Below are positions 27,664 through 36,011 of a stretch of 52,805 nt of DNA, piece after piece. The stretch is from NCBI GenBank assembly GCA_965371805.1, contig CBDUZW010000030.1:1-52805 (forward strand), read 5' to 3'. A program made the translations under genes and the position numbers. The notes under the pieces were generated by a model. The model did no database searches, was not told the origin of the DNA, and saw only the letters and a program-made list of their open reading frames with translations. Source of the DNA: JAOZTV01 sp965371805 (lineage in GTDB: Bacteria; Acidobacteriota; Aminicenantia; UBA2199). Position 1 is the stretch's first letter, and each line of letters opens with the position of its first letter.

Positions 27664-28353
27664 TTATTTTTTTGCAATGACAAAATATCCTTGAGTTTCA
27701 GCTCCCCAATTATTGTCTAATTTGTCTAATAATGGAGCTAGTAACTGCCCTATATACCAAAAAGGAATTAGAATGAGCTTAATTAGTGATCTTAAGAATT
27801 TAGGTCCTCTAATAAATTGTAAGCTGAAATAATTTAATTTAACAATTAAGACTGTAAATATTCCTGTTGTTGCCTCAATTTTAATGTTTTTAAAACCAGA
27901 TTTTTCAAATAAATATCTTAAACCGTAAGGAGTATATCTGAAATAGTCATTCGGAATTTCATGTAACCCCCACTGCCAAGGAACTTGAAGTATCATATAT
28001 CCATTTTTTTTTAATATTCTATAAGATTCATTTAAAAATACTTGTGGTTCACATAAATGCTCTATTACTGATAAAGATATTGTCGTATCTGCAACTTCAT
28101 CTTTCAGATCTATTTGTATGTTTAAATCTGAAACAATATCAGCTTTTGAATTATGTTGAGTTTTAGTCCAATCTACACCAGTATACTTATCACAATATTG
28201 TAAGAAAAAATCTTTATATATTGCTTCTCCACAACCTAAATCAATTAAATTTCCTAAATAATATTTAGAATACTTTTGTAAATATTTATCACCTTGTTTA
28301 TATAAAATCCAATTAAATAATTGTTTATTACTGTGATATTTACTAGGTTTCAT
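27664..28353 (-). CDS. Class I SAM-dependent methyltransferase
   Basis: 229 residues. Motif I is LIDLGCGEAIYKDF (about 35-48), the SAM acidic residue lies in YTGVDWTKTQH, and TISLSVIEHLCEP is the motif IV region of Methyltransf_11-type enzymes. The C-terminal segment (FIRGPKFLRSLIKLILIPFWYIG) is hydrophobic and may sit at the membrane. The start overlaps the end of wecE by 11 nt, so the two are co-expressed. Substrate likely a sugar or lipid-linked glycan. Confidence 0.8.
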   Translation of the reverse strand: MKPSKYHSNKQLFNWILYKQGDKYLQKYSKYYLGNLIDLGCGEAIYKDFFLQYCDKYTGVDWTKTQHNSKADIVSDLNIQIDLKDEVADTTISLSVIEHLCEPQVFLNESYRILKKNGYMILQVPWQWGLHEIPNDYFRYTPYGLRYLFEKSGFKNIKIEATTGIFTVLIVKLNYFSLQFIRGPKFLRSLIKLILIPFWYIGQLLAPLLDKLDNNWGAETQGYFVIAKK

Positions 28354-29479
28354 AAAAGAAATCCTTTATAGTTTTTATAATTAGATTAATATCTTTTTTT
28401 CCCAATCCATAATACATTGGCAATCTAATTAATTTTTCACTTTCCTTAGTTGTAAATTCATCAATTCCATCAAATCGACCAAATTTTATACCTGCAGGAG
28501 CTGAATGAAGAGGAACATAATGAAATATTGCTCCAATATTATTTTGTTTTAAATATTCTAAGAGTTTTGATCGTTCAAGAAAATTTTTAACTCTTATATA
28601 AAACAAATGTCCATTATGAGTACATTCATTCGGGATTACAGGAAGTTTTAAAAAACCTTTTTCTTCCAGTTCTTTTAATTCATTATAATATTTGCTCCAT
28701 ATTTTTAATCGATTGTCATTAATTATTTTTACTTTTTCAAGCTGTCCCCATAAATATGCCGCACAAACATCGCTAAGCAAATAACTACTTCCAATATCTA
28801 CCCATGAATATTTATCTACAATTCCTCTAAAAAATTGGTTTCGATTTGTTCCTTTTTCTCTAATAATTTCAGCTCTCTTAATAAATTTTTCCTTGTTTAT
28901 TATCAATAAACCACCTTCGCCAGCACTAGTATAATTTTTTGTTTCATGAAAACTAAAAACTCCAATATCTCCAATCCTTCCAAGTGGTTTCCCTTTGTAA
29001 TCACTCATCATACCTTGAGCTGCATCTTCTATCACGTATAATTTATACTTATTTGCAATTTTCATAATAGAATCCATCTCACAAGCAACTCCAGCATAAT
29101 GAACCGGAACAATTGCTTTTGTCTTTTTGGTAATAGCTTGTTCAATTTTTGTTTCATCAATATTCATTGTATCAGGTCGAACATCCACAAACACGATTTT
29201 CGCACCACGTAGAACAAAAGAATTTGCTGTTGATACAAAAGTAAAACTAGGCATTATCACCTCGTCTCCAGATTGTATATTAATCAAAATTGCTGCCATT
29301 TCTAAAGCGTGAGTACAAGAACTTGTTAAAAGTACTTTTTTACAATTTAATTTACTTTCAAACCAAGATTGGCATTTCTGTGAAAATTCTCCATCCCCGG
29401 AAATTTTGTCATTTTGTAACGATTTTAAAACATATCTGTCTTCGTTGCCTGTATATGATGGTTTATTAAATGCAATCAA
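28343..29479 (-). CDS. wecE: dTDP-4-amino-4,6-dideoxygalactose transaminase (WecE/RffA)
   Basis: A DegT/DnrJ/EryC1 aminotransferase very close to E. coli WecE throughout. GDEVIMPSFTFVSTAN, VDVRPDTMNIDET, VPVHYAGVACEMD and FSFHETKNY are nearly identical, and the PLP lysine is K181 as in WecE. It should convert dTDP-4-keto-6-deoxyglucose to dTDP-4-amino-4,6-dideoxygalactose. At 378 residues it is full length. The start codon is TTG (29479), overlapping the stop of a 41-codon ORF as TTGA. The rmlA and rmlB genes for the substrate are not in the window. Confidence 0.88.
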   Translation of the reverse strand: MIAFNKPSYTGNEDRYVLKSLQNDKISGDGEFSQKCQSWFESKLNCKKVLLTSSCTHALEMAAILINIQSGDEVIMPSFTFVSTANSFVLRGAKIVFVDVRPDTMNIDETKIEQAITKKTKAIVPVHYAGVACEMDSIMKIANKYKLYVIEDAAQGMMSDYKGKPLGRIGDIGVFSFHETKNYTSAGEGGLLIINKEKFIKRAEIIREKGTNRNQFFRGIVDKYSWVDIGSSYLLSDVCAAYLWGQLEKVKIINDNRLKIWSKYYNELKELEEKGFLKLPVIPNECTHNGHLFYIRVKNFLERSKLLEYLKQNNIGAIFHYVPLHSAPAGIKFGRFDGIDEFTTKESEKLIRLPMYYGLGKKDINLIIKTIKDFFYET

Positions 29480-29601
29480 TATATTATCTCAACTTTTATA
29501 AGATTTTGTAATATTTTGGTTTTCTCAAAATCCAAATCATCAATTTTTTCTATCACACTCTTCTGTAATAGTTTTGTTTTTATATTCATTTCATGTGCCA
29601 T
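29476..29601 (-). CDS. 41-aa small ORF translationally coupled to wecE
   Basis: This ORF fills the wecF-wecE gap. Its ATG at 29601 lies 8 nt after the wecF stop, with AAGG 5 nt upstream. It ends in a TGA that overlaps the TTG start of wecE by TTGA. The product (N-terminus MAHEMNIKTKLLQK, then DDLDFEKTK) is charged, probably helical, and has no membrane segment. I recognise no family. It could be a real small protein or a leader that sets wecE translation through the overlap. Confidence 0.5.
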   Translation of the reverse strand: MAHEMNIKTKLLQKSVIEKIDDLDFEKTKILQNLIKVEIIY

Positions 29602-29611
29602 ATTTACCTTT

Positions 29612-30640
29612 TCAAAATTCAAATATATTAGTTAATTGTTTAACCAGAGCATCTTCTGAAAAATACTTTTTAATAATTTTTTTATTATTATGAAACACTC
29701 TTTTGGCTGTAGATAAATCTTCTAGACCAAAATCATCTATATCAAAAACATCTAATCTATAATCTTTCAATAAAGAAAATGTTGACACTGATGATTTTAA
29801 ATATACTTTTTTGCCAAATCCTAATAACGTAATAATATTTCCAAAAGCCTGCTGTCTATCTGGGTTAAATAATGCTATGTCTATTTTTGATAAAAACTCT
29901 ATATACTCATTAAATGGTATGAACTCCTCCATTGGTTTAAATCTATCCCCAAATAGATCTTTCCCCTTATTTATAACTTTTTTTGTATATTCTTCATCAG
30001 CACCGCCATAAGATAATGGAGAATAAATCATTATCTTATCTCTATTATAATTCAACAATTTTTCAAAAACTTCAATATGATTATTAGAAGGATTAGCAGA
30101 ATTACCAACCAATATATTTATACAATCATTTGTATATGTTTGCTGATATGATATTTCTTTATATAAATTACTAGGGTACATAATACTAAAAATTCGTTTG
30201 CTGCGAGCAGAATAAATATCTTTAACAAATTCATAGTCTCCTTTATTCCCAATACAATGTCCAATTTTCTTTATTATCTTTTTTCTAATCCTAGGTTGCG
30301 TCTCGGGAAAATAAAAATCTCCTCCCCACATTATCCAGTAAGACTTTTTTAATAACCATGGTTGAAATAATACAATTTGAAGCGTTCTCTCATTAAAAAA
30401 CAAACTATGAAATATTATTCTTTCTGCATTATATAACGATTTTAAAAATAAAAACAAATTTTTCATTAAAGAGATGTGAGACAAAATAATAATATTATTA
30501 GATTCAATTTTCACGAAATCTTTAGCTCCGATTACTAAGAAAAGATGTTCACTGGGTGGGAAGTTATTATTTACAAAATCAATAAAGGGTTGTGTAAATT
30601 TTTGATTAGGGAAAATATGTAAGATTCGATTTTTATTCAT
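29612..30640 (-). CDS. wecF: WecF-like dTDP-Fuc4NAc (4-acetamido-4,6-dideoxygalactose) transferase
   Basis: 342 residues of the GT56 (4-alpha-L-fucosyltransferase) family. The N-terminus RILHIFPNQKFTQPFIDFVN, the WIMWGGDFYF segment and LVGNSANPSNNHIEVFE match WecF, which adds Fuc4NAc to lipid II of enterobacterial common antigen. Together with wecE it shows that the surface glycan contains a 4-amino-4,6-dideoxygalactose-type residue. It is the first gene of the minus-strand series and sits behind the shared leader at 30641-30774. Confidence 0.85.
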   Translation of the reverse strand: MNKNRILHIFPNQKFTQPFIDFVNNNFPPSEHLFLVIGAKDFVKIESNNIIILSHISLMKNLFLFLKSLYNAERIIFHSLFFNERTLQIVLFQPWLLKKSYWIMWGGDFYFPETQPRIRKKIIKKIGHCIGNKGDYEFVKDIYSARSKRIFSIMYPSNLYKEISYQQTYTNDCINILVGNSANPSNNHIEVFEKLLNYNRDKIMIYSPLSYGGADEEYTKKVINKGKDLFGDRFKPMEEFIPFNEYIEFLSKIDIALFNPDRQQAFGNIITLLGFGKKVYLKSSVSTFSLLKDYRLDVFDIDDFGLEDLSTAKRVFHNNKKIIKKYFSEDALVKQLTNIFEF

Positions 30641-30774
30641 TTAGTCTTTTTCAATCAGTTTAACAATATATTAAAAAATAAGCTCCCGCCGTTAGGATTT
30701 TTGAGCAAATAAATTCATTTATTTAAAATCCTTCCATAATAGATGTAAATAAAACTAAATTTAATATTAACATA
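30641..30774 (-). promoter_or_regulatory. wecF leader with extended -10-like box and ops/JUMPstart-like element (copy B)
   Basis: On the minus strand TATGTTAATAT (30774-30764) reads as an extended -10 (TG-T-TAATAT). The predicted start is near 30757. About 60 nt downstream lies CTAACGGCGGGAGCTTAT (30695-30678), matching the E. coli ops element GGCGGTAGCGT at 9 of 11 positions. The ATG follows 38 nt later. A hairpin GGATTTT/AAAATCC with inner AAATAAA/TTTATTT lies just upstream of the box. The same two boxes occur at identical 96-bp spacing at 36052-36148. Confidence 0.55.
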
Positions 30775-31129
30775 AAAAATAAAAAAATGGAAGTTAAGCG
30801 CCAGGCTTATAAAAATACATTCAAAGTCTCTCCATCTACACCATAGAAATAAAACAATACATATTTAAAAGCGATATCACCATTAATGATTTCTTTTTAT
30901 ATTTCCTTCTATACCATTATATTGAACATTTTTTACTATAATTCAAAAAGTTGTTTGTCCTGATCAAGTTTTTTTATGAGATAAAACAGTTGACAAAAAG
31001 TATTAAATAATTCTATTATTAGCTTCAAAAGCTTTATGATTCAGGCATGTGAAACATATATTGTCTAGATTTAATATAACTGATAAATTAGAGCACAAGG
31101 ACAGATCAAAGTGGTAGAAGAAGAATAAA
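30775..31129 (+). promoter_or_regulatory. Divergent intergenic region with wzx promoter
   Basis: TTGACA (30990-30995), an 18-bp spacer and TATTAT (31014-31019) form a + strand promoter with a leader of about 105 nt before the wzx TTG at 31130. A small AGCTTC/AAAGCT-type hairpin lies at the predicted start. GTGGTAG at 31111-31117 weakly recalls the ops core but I do not rely on it. In 30775-30989 I see no supported gene or repeat. Confidence 0.5.
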
Positions 31130-32566
31130 TTGAGTCTAAAAGCAAAAGCAATCAGCGGCATAAAATGGACGACATTATCCACTATAATAATAACGATACT
31201 TCAATTTATACAATTAATAATACTTGCCAGACTATTAGATCCATCTGCATTCGGGATACTGGCTATTGTAATGATTGTTATTGGATTTTCCAAGGCTTTT
31301 TTAGATATGGGTATAAGTAATGCCATTATACAGAAACAGGAAATAACCCATAATCAGTTAAGCACACTTTATTGGATAAACGTATTAGCAGGGTTTACAG
31401 TGTTTGTTATTATTAGTTTAGCAGCTCCTTTTATAGCAGAATTTTATAAAGAACCGGAACTCAAATCACTTATATTTATTGTATCACTTACATTTGTTAT
31501 ACAGCCCTTTGGTCAACAATTTATGATACTTTGGAAAAAAGAGATGCGATTTAAAGAGATGGCAAAAATTGATGTTACTAACACATCTGTATCTGTAATT
31601 ATCTCAGTATATTTAGCTTATAAAGGTTATGGTGTATATGCTTTGGCCTATGGAACTCTTTCAGGGACAATCAGCCAGACCATTCAATTTATGTATCTGG
31701 GGTTAAAAGAGCATAAACCCTCATTTGTTTTCAAAATAAATGACACAAAAGAGTTTTTAAGTTTTGGAGCCTTTCAGATGGGAGAGAAGAGTATTAATTA
31801 TATTAGTGCAAATATTGATAAAATACTTATTGGTAAATTTATTGGGATGGAAGCGCTTGGATTTTATAATCTGGCATGGAAGTTAGTTTTAATTCCATTG
31901 ACTAAAATTAATCCAATTGTTAATAAAGTTGCATTCCCTCTTTATGCAAAAGTACAAAAGGACAAACAAACACTTAGTCATTACTATACAAAATCATTAT
32001 CAAGTCTATTTTTAGTTGTGGTCCCCATACTGGTCTTTTTGTTTTATTATTCTCAGGAGATTGTATTTATTGCTTATGGAGAAGGATGGGAGCTAACAGC
32101 AACTTTATTAAAAATATTGGTAGTTATTGGATTATTTAAAGCCATTGGAAATCCAGCCGGCGCTCTATTACTGGCTATTGGAAGGGCTGACGTCAGTTTC
32201 TGGTGGAATCTTGTATGGGCATTTCTAGTTAGTATGGTTTTATATACAACAATGATAATATCAAAAAACATGGAGTTTATTGCTTATTCTCTTTTAGGTC
32301 TATCTTTATTAACATCATATATTTATCATAAAATGATACAGAAGTTTTCAGGTGTATTATATAAAAAAATAGTAATAAACTTTATTAAGGTTTTAGTGGT
32401 TACACTAATTATTGGTCTTATTTCACTTACGGTTATTATTTTAATAAACAGAAGTCATCATACCTTAAGGTTCTTAACAGGAACATCAATTTACTTAACT
32501 TTATATGCCGTATATTTAAAAAAATATGAAATGAAAATAATAAATTTGTTTCTAAAGAAGAGATAA
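31130..32566 (+). CDS. Wzx-type polysaccharide flippase (MOP superfamily)
   Basis: 478 residues with about 12-14 hydrophobic segments. The N-terminus KAISGIKWTTLSTIIITILQF and ARLLDPSAFGILAIVMIV are typical of the WzxC-like branch of the MOP exporters that flip undecaprenyl-linked repeat units. The start codon is TTG, with purine-rich GAAGAAGAA upstream. The asparagine-synthase-like gene follows 2 bp later, so the two form an operon. No Wzy polymerase is evident in the window. Confidence 0.85.
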   Translation: MSLKAKAISGIKWTTLSTIIITILQFIQLIILARLLDPSAFGILAIVMIVIGFSKAFLDMGISNAIIQKQEITHNQLSTLYWINVLAGFTVFVIISLAAPFIAEFYKEPELKSLIFIVSLTFVIQPFGQQFMILWKKEMRFKEMAKIDVTNTSVSVIISVYLAYKGYGVYALAYGTLSGTISQTIQFMYLGLKEHKPSFVFKINDTKEFLSFGAFQMGEKSINYISANIDKILIGKFIGMEALGFYNLAWKLVLIPLTKINPIVNKVAFPLYAKVQKDKQTLSHYYTKSLSSLFLVVVPILVFLFYYSQEIVFIAYGEGWELTATLLKILVVIGLFKAIGNPAGALLLAIGRADVSFWWNLVWAFLVSMVLYTTMIISKNMEFIAYSLLGLSLLTSYIYHKMIQKFSGVLYKKIVINFIKVLVVTLIIGLISLTVIILINRSHHTLRFLTGTSIYLTLYAVYLKKYEMKIINLFLKKR

Positions 32567-32568
32567 TA

Positions 32569-34308
32569 ATGCCTGGAATTTACGGATATATAAAAAGAGA
32601 TGAAAAAGACAATTATTTAAATAATATGTCAAAAAATCTAATGTACCAGAATTATTTTAAAAAAGATGAAAATTTCAATGACAGAAACATTGAAGCGTCT
32701 CATATTCATCTAGGCAAAATGAAAAAAAACACAGACTTTTTTTTTAAAAAAGGTATTTACATTTCCATTGAGGGTGAACAATATGATTCAAACTATATTA
32801 GTTTTGAAAACCTTCTATTTGACTCATATAAAGAACAGAAGCTTAAATCAACATTAAATAAACTCGATGGATATTTTAATGCAGTAATTTATGATAGTAA
32901 TATTAAAAAAGTATTTCTTATATCTGATAGATATGGCATGAGAATGTTATATTATTATTTTAATAAGGGACATTTTGCCTGGAGCGGCGAGGTTAAAGGA
33001 CTTTTGGGAATTGATTTTCTAGACAAAAGTATAGATAAAAAACAGATAGAATGTTTTATGGATCTAGGATACTTACTTGAAGATAATACCTTGCATAAAC
33101 ATATTAATCTTATAAAGCCATCTACAATTATGACATTTGATATAGAATCAGCAGAATTAACTCAGGAATATTATTGGAAGTGGTCAGAAATAAAACAACA
33201 AAATATCCCTTTTGATGATGCAGTAGACAAACTGGGTATATTATTTTTAAACGCTGTAGGAAAAAGATTTAATCAAAATGAAAAAATTGGAATTTCACTT
33301 AGCGGGGGGCTTGATAGTCGTGCAATTTTTGCTGCAGTTAATAAACTATACCCAATTTTTAATGGATATGCTTATACTTTTGGAGTAAAAGGATGCGACG
33401 ATATAGAGATAGCTAAACAATGTATTGCAAATACAAATTGGAAACATAAAATATTTCATTTTTCAAATAATAATTGGTTTGAATTAAGAAAAGAAAAAGT
33501 GTGGTTTTCGGATGGTATGCTTAACATAATGCATATGCATGGCAGTGAATTTGGCAGTGAAGTATCAAAAATAATAGATTTTAATTTAAGTGGATATGCA
33601 GGAGATGTAGTTTTGGGTGGTGGTTGGTTTGACAAACTTCCTCTAAATAAGAGAGCATCTAAACATAATTTAAAAATTTTTTATAAAAATTATATTGATA
33701 TTTGTAATATAGAAGATGACTTTTATAATTTAAATCATTGTGAACCTCATTTATATATGAATAGAGTTAGAAGATTTACAAATATGGGTACTGTAAATGG
33801 GTTATATAATCTAAATCTACGAAAACCATTTTTTGACAATAAATTAATTGAATTTATCTACTCAATCTCTGATGAGTATAGAAAAAATAATAAATTGTAC
33901 AGTACGATGCTTTTAAAATTTTTCCCAGACTTTTTTAAAGACATTCCCTGGCAGCGAACAGGTATAACCATAGATAAAGAGATTTCAAATAATTTACCTG
34001 CTAAAATTATGAGAAAATCCAAAAGTATACTTTACAAATTAAAGGTACTAAAAAACAAAAAATATTTCATAGATTATCAAGAGTTGATAAAAGAAAAAAG
34101 AGTTTCAAAGTATTTGAACCAGATATTAAATTTAAGAAATTCCTGCTTCTCAAAATATACAAATGAAAACTACAAAGATATGTATTTACTTCAACATTTA
34201 AATAATAATGAAAATTATAGTGATAAAATATTGAGAGCAGCAACCATTGAGTTGTATCTGAAAAAAGTTACTATTGAATCTTCAACAGATAACAAGCCAG
34301 AAGTGTAA
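32569..34308 (+). CDS. Asparagine-synthase-like protein lacking the glutaminase cysteine
   Basis: 579 residues in the AsnB layout: an N-terminal Ntn amidotransferase-like domain (1-200) and an ATP-pyrophosphatase synthetase domain. The P-loop SGGLDS is at 245-250, and SGYAGDVVLGGGW replaces the usual GxGGDExFGGY. Residue 2, the catalytic Cys of MCGI, is Pro (codons ATG CCT GGA ATT), so glutamine cannot be hydrolysed in the normal way. Such proteins are frequent in surface-glycan loci and may amidate uronic acids or act with ammonia. Specificity unknown. It is co-transcribed with wzx. Confidence 0.8.
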   Translation: MPGIYGYIKRDEKDNYLNNMSKNLMYQNYFKKDENFNDRNIEASHIHLGKMKKNTDFFFKKGIYISIEGEQYDSNYISFENLLFDSYKEQKLKSTLNKLDGYFNAVIYDSNIKKVFLISDRYGMRMLYYYFNKGHFAWSGEVKGLLGIDFLDKSIDKKQIECFMDLGYLLEDNTLHKHINLIKPSTIMTFDIESAELTQEYYWKWSEIKQQNIPFDDAVDKLGILFLNAVGKRFNQNEKIGISLSGGLDSRAIFAAVNKLYPIFNGYAYTFGVKGCDDIEIAKQCIANTNWKHKIFHFSNNNWFELRKEKVWFSDGMLNIMHMHGSEFGSEVSKIIDFNLSGYAGDVVLGGGWFDKLPLNKRASKHNLKIFYKNYIDICNIEDDFYNLNHCEPHLYMNRVRRFTNMGTVNGLYNLNLRKPFFDNKLIEFIYSISDEYRKNNKLYSTMLLKFFPDFFKDIPWQRTGITIDKEISNNLPAKIMRKSKSILYKLKVLKNKKYFIDYQELIKEKRVSKYLNQILNLRNSCFSKYTNENYKDMYLLQHLNNNENYSDKILRAATIELYLKKVTIESSTDNKPEV

Positions 34309-34325
34309 AACAGTTTGTTTTTATT

Positions 34326-34361
34326 ATGATGCAACAATACCAAGTTCATCATGTTTTTTTT
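34326..34361 (+). terminator. Probable terminator of the wzx operon
   Basis: ATGATG (34326-34331) pairs with CATCAT (34347-34352) and is followed after one G by eight T (34354-34361). The loop is long (15 nt) and the stem short, so strength is doubtful. It sits just before the lexA promoter, where insulation is expected. Confidence 0.4.
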
Positions 34362-34377
34362 GAGGCAATTCGAAAAG

Positions 34378-34427
34378 TTGACAAATTATAATTGTAACAC
34401 TATAATGCTCGCGAACAGTTTGCGAAC
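34378..34427 (+). promoter_or_regulatory. lexA promoter with putative SOS operator
   Basis: A perfect consensus promoter, TTGACA (34378-34383), 17 bp, TATAAT (34401-34406), is followed immediately by GCGAACAGTTTGC (34411-34423), a 13-bp palindrome with one mismatch. A second GCGAAC half (34422-34427) gives an 11-bp direct repeat. Covering the transcription start, this is where a LexA operator for autorepression would lie. The half-site GAAC resembles the Gram-positive CGAAC-N4-GTTCG box but spacing differs. Confidence 0.65.
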
Positions 34428-34438
34428 ATGGAGGTGTT

Positions 34439-35011
34439 ATGCTTACTAAAAAACAGAAAAAAATATATGACATTATTAAAGAAATAGCAGATGATATGGG
34501 TTATTTTCCTAGTGTAAGAGAAATTGGAGAAGCTGCAGGACTTTCATCTCCAGCCACTGTCCATGCATATCTGGAAAAATTATCATCAGTGGGAGTAATA
34601 AGAAAGCTGAATAGATCATGGGAAATAATTAAGAACAAGTTTTCAATACCTATTATGGGAATAGTGCCTGCAGGATCACCATTCGAAATATTTGAATCTA
34701 TTGGAGAAGAGATAGAACTTCCTGAATGGATCTCAAATAAAAGTGGAGATTTGATTGCCTTTAGAGTGCAGGGTGATAGTATGAAGGACGCATATATTAG
34801 TGAAGGAGATATAGTTGTTATAAAGAAAACGCCCGATGCAGAATCAGGAGATATGGTTATAGCTTATCTGAATGATTCTGAAATCACCTTAAAAAGATTA
34901 AAAAAAGATAAGAACAAGATATGGTTAATTCCTGACAATCCTGATTATAAACCTATTTACGATCCATTCAGCCTTATCGGAAAGGTTATTGGTGTACTTA
35001 GAAAATATTAG
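34439..35011 (+). CDS. lexA: LexA SOS repressor
   Basis: 190 residues. An N-terminal winged helix (1-65, with SVREIGEAAGLSSPATVHAYL) precedes the self-cleaving S24 domain. Cleavage should occur at A78-G79 (IVPAGS). The catalytic Ser is S114 in VQGDSM and the Lys is K152 in ITLKRLK. GGAGG precedes the ATG. The adjacent operator suggests autoregulation. It converges with the helicase remnant 17 bp downstream, and a partial copy of its 3' half lies at 36414-36747. Confidence 0.95.
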   Translation: MLTKKQKKIYDIIKEIADDMGYFPSVREIGEAAGLSSPATVHAYLEKLSSVGVIRKLNRSWEIIKNKFSIPIMGIVPAGSPFEIFESIGEEIELPEWISNKSGDLIAFRVQGDSMKDAYISEGDIVVIKKTPDAESGDMVIAYLNDSEITLKRLKKDKNKIWLIPDNPDYKPIYDPFSLIGKVIGVLRKY

Positions 35012-35027
35012 AATAAATTATATTTAA

Positions 35028-35150
35028 TTATAAACCTTGTCTAGAAGGTTATTAAGAATAAACTTTGCTGCTAAATTTGCTTTACTGTCTTTTAGGATTG
35101 GAGGACCAATACATGATGGGCACCCTTCATTACATTCGCAATTATCTATA
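35028..35150 (-). pseudogene. Duplicated 3' end of the mrfA-type helicase gene
   Basis: This 123-bp block aligns without gaps to 36793-36915, the last codons of the full helicase gene, differing at about 13 positions (about 89% identity). The frame is still open and keeps the cysteine motif CxCNEGCPSC and the ending LLDKVYN with stop. Nothing upstream of it belongs to the helicase. Nothing else is recognised in 35151-35261. Confidence 0.85.
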
Positions 35151-35261
35151 TGAAAATAATTCATTCCAATAGTTTTTTATTATCTTTTTGGGTTCAATTA
35201 AAATATCAAAATCTTTCATTTTTAAAACATTTTTTTTATCATATTCAATTTAAGAAAAGTT

Positions 35262-36011
35262 TTATTTAGTACAGTAATAAATCTCTCCACTAGATTCTGT
35301 TAGTCTCATTTTTAAAATTTCATATTCATTAACAATATCGTTTACTTTAATAGTTTTTACATTGAATCCAGCCTCAATAAGTCTGTCTATATAATCTAAA
35401 CCATAACTTCTAACATGATCATCCTTTCCAAAAGCTTTCAATCTGTCTAATGGCCTGGTTATGCTTGGATCCTCAAAAGTTTTTTCGCGAGTTATGGGGA
35501 CAAGTAAAATAGCCCAACCATTATTCTTTAATACCCTGTAAAATTCACTTATTGCCTTTTTATCATCTTTAACATGTTCCAAAACATGACTACAATAAAT
35601 AACATCAAATGATTGATCCGGGTATTTTATATCAGTTATATCCATTTTTACCATCACATTTGAACCCGAAAGATCAGCTGTTATATAATTATCACCAAGT
35701 TGTTCCCTTAATTTTGATTTAAAACAAGTTTCCGGTGCAACATGAAGCATTTTTTTAGTTATACCATCAAATAAGGTAGTCTTTTCCAATAAATATAACC
35801 ATAAAAAACGATGACGTTCAAGAGCCCCACAAAAGAAACATTGAGCCTCTTCACGAGGAACAATTCCAAATTTTTGAAATTTCCCGGATGATTTTCCACA
35901 TACAGAGCAGAATCGCTTATTGCCATAATAAATTGGAATCTGTATTATAAATCCTATTCGCCGAAGCGGTCTCTTAATCCACTCTGGAAGCACCGAAATA
36001 ATCTTTATCAT
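35262..36011 (-). CDS. SAM-dependent methyltransferase with N-terminal zinc finger
   Basis: 249 residues. CSVCGK and CFFCGALERHR (about 35-70) form a Cys4 finger, followed by a Methyltransf_11-like domain with LHVAPE, ITADLSGSN, SFDVIYCSHVLEHV and YRVLKNNGWAILLVP. This architecture is common in polysaccharide and cell-surface loci. Substrate unknown. It lies between the two halves of a tandem duplication and is preceded by the leader shared with wecF, which ties it to the glycan locus functionally. Confidence 0.8.
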   Translation of the reverse strand: MIKIISVLPEWIKRPLRRIGFIIQIPIYYGNKRFCSVCGKSSGKFQKFGIVPREEAQCFFCGALERHRFLWLYLLEKTTLFDGITKKMLHVAPETCFKSKLREQLGDNYITADLSGSNVMVKMDITDIKYPDQSFDVIYCSHVLEHVKDDKKAISEFYRVLKNNGWAILLVPITREKTFEDPSITRPLDRLKAFGKDDHVRSYGLDYIDRLIEAGFNVKTIKVNDIVNEYEILKMRLTESSGEIYYCTK

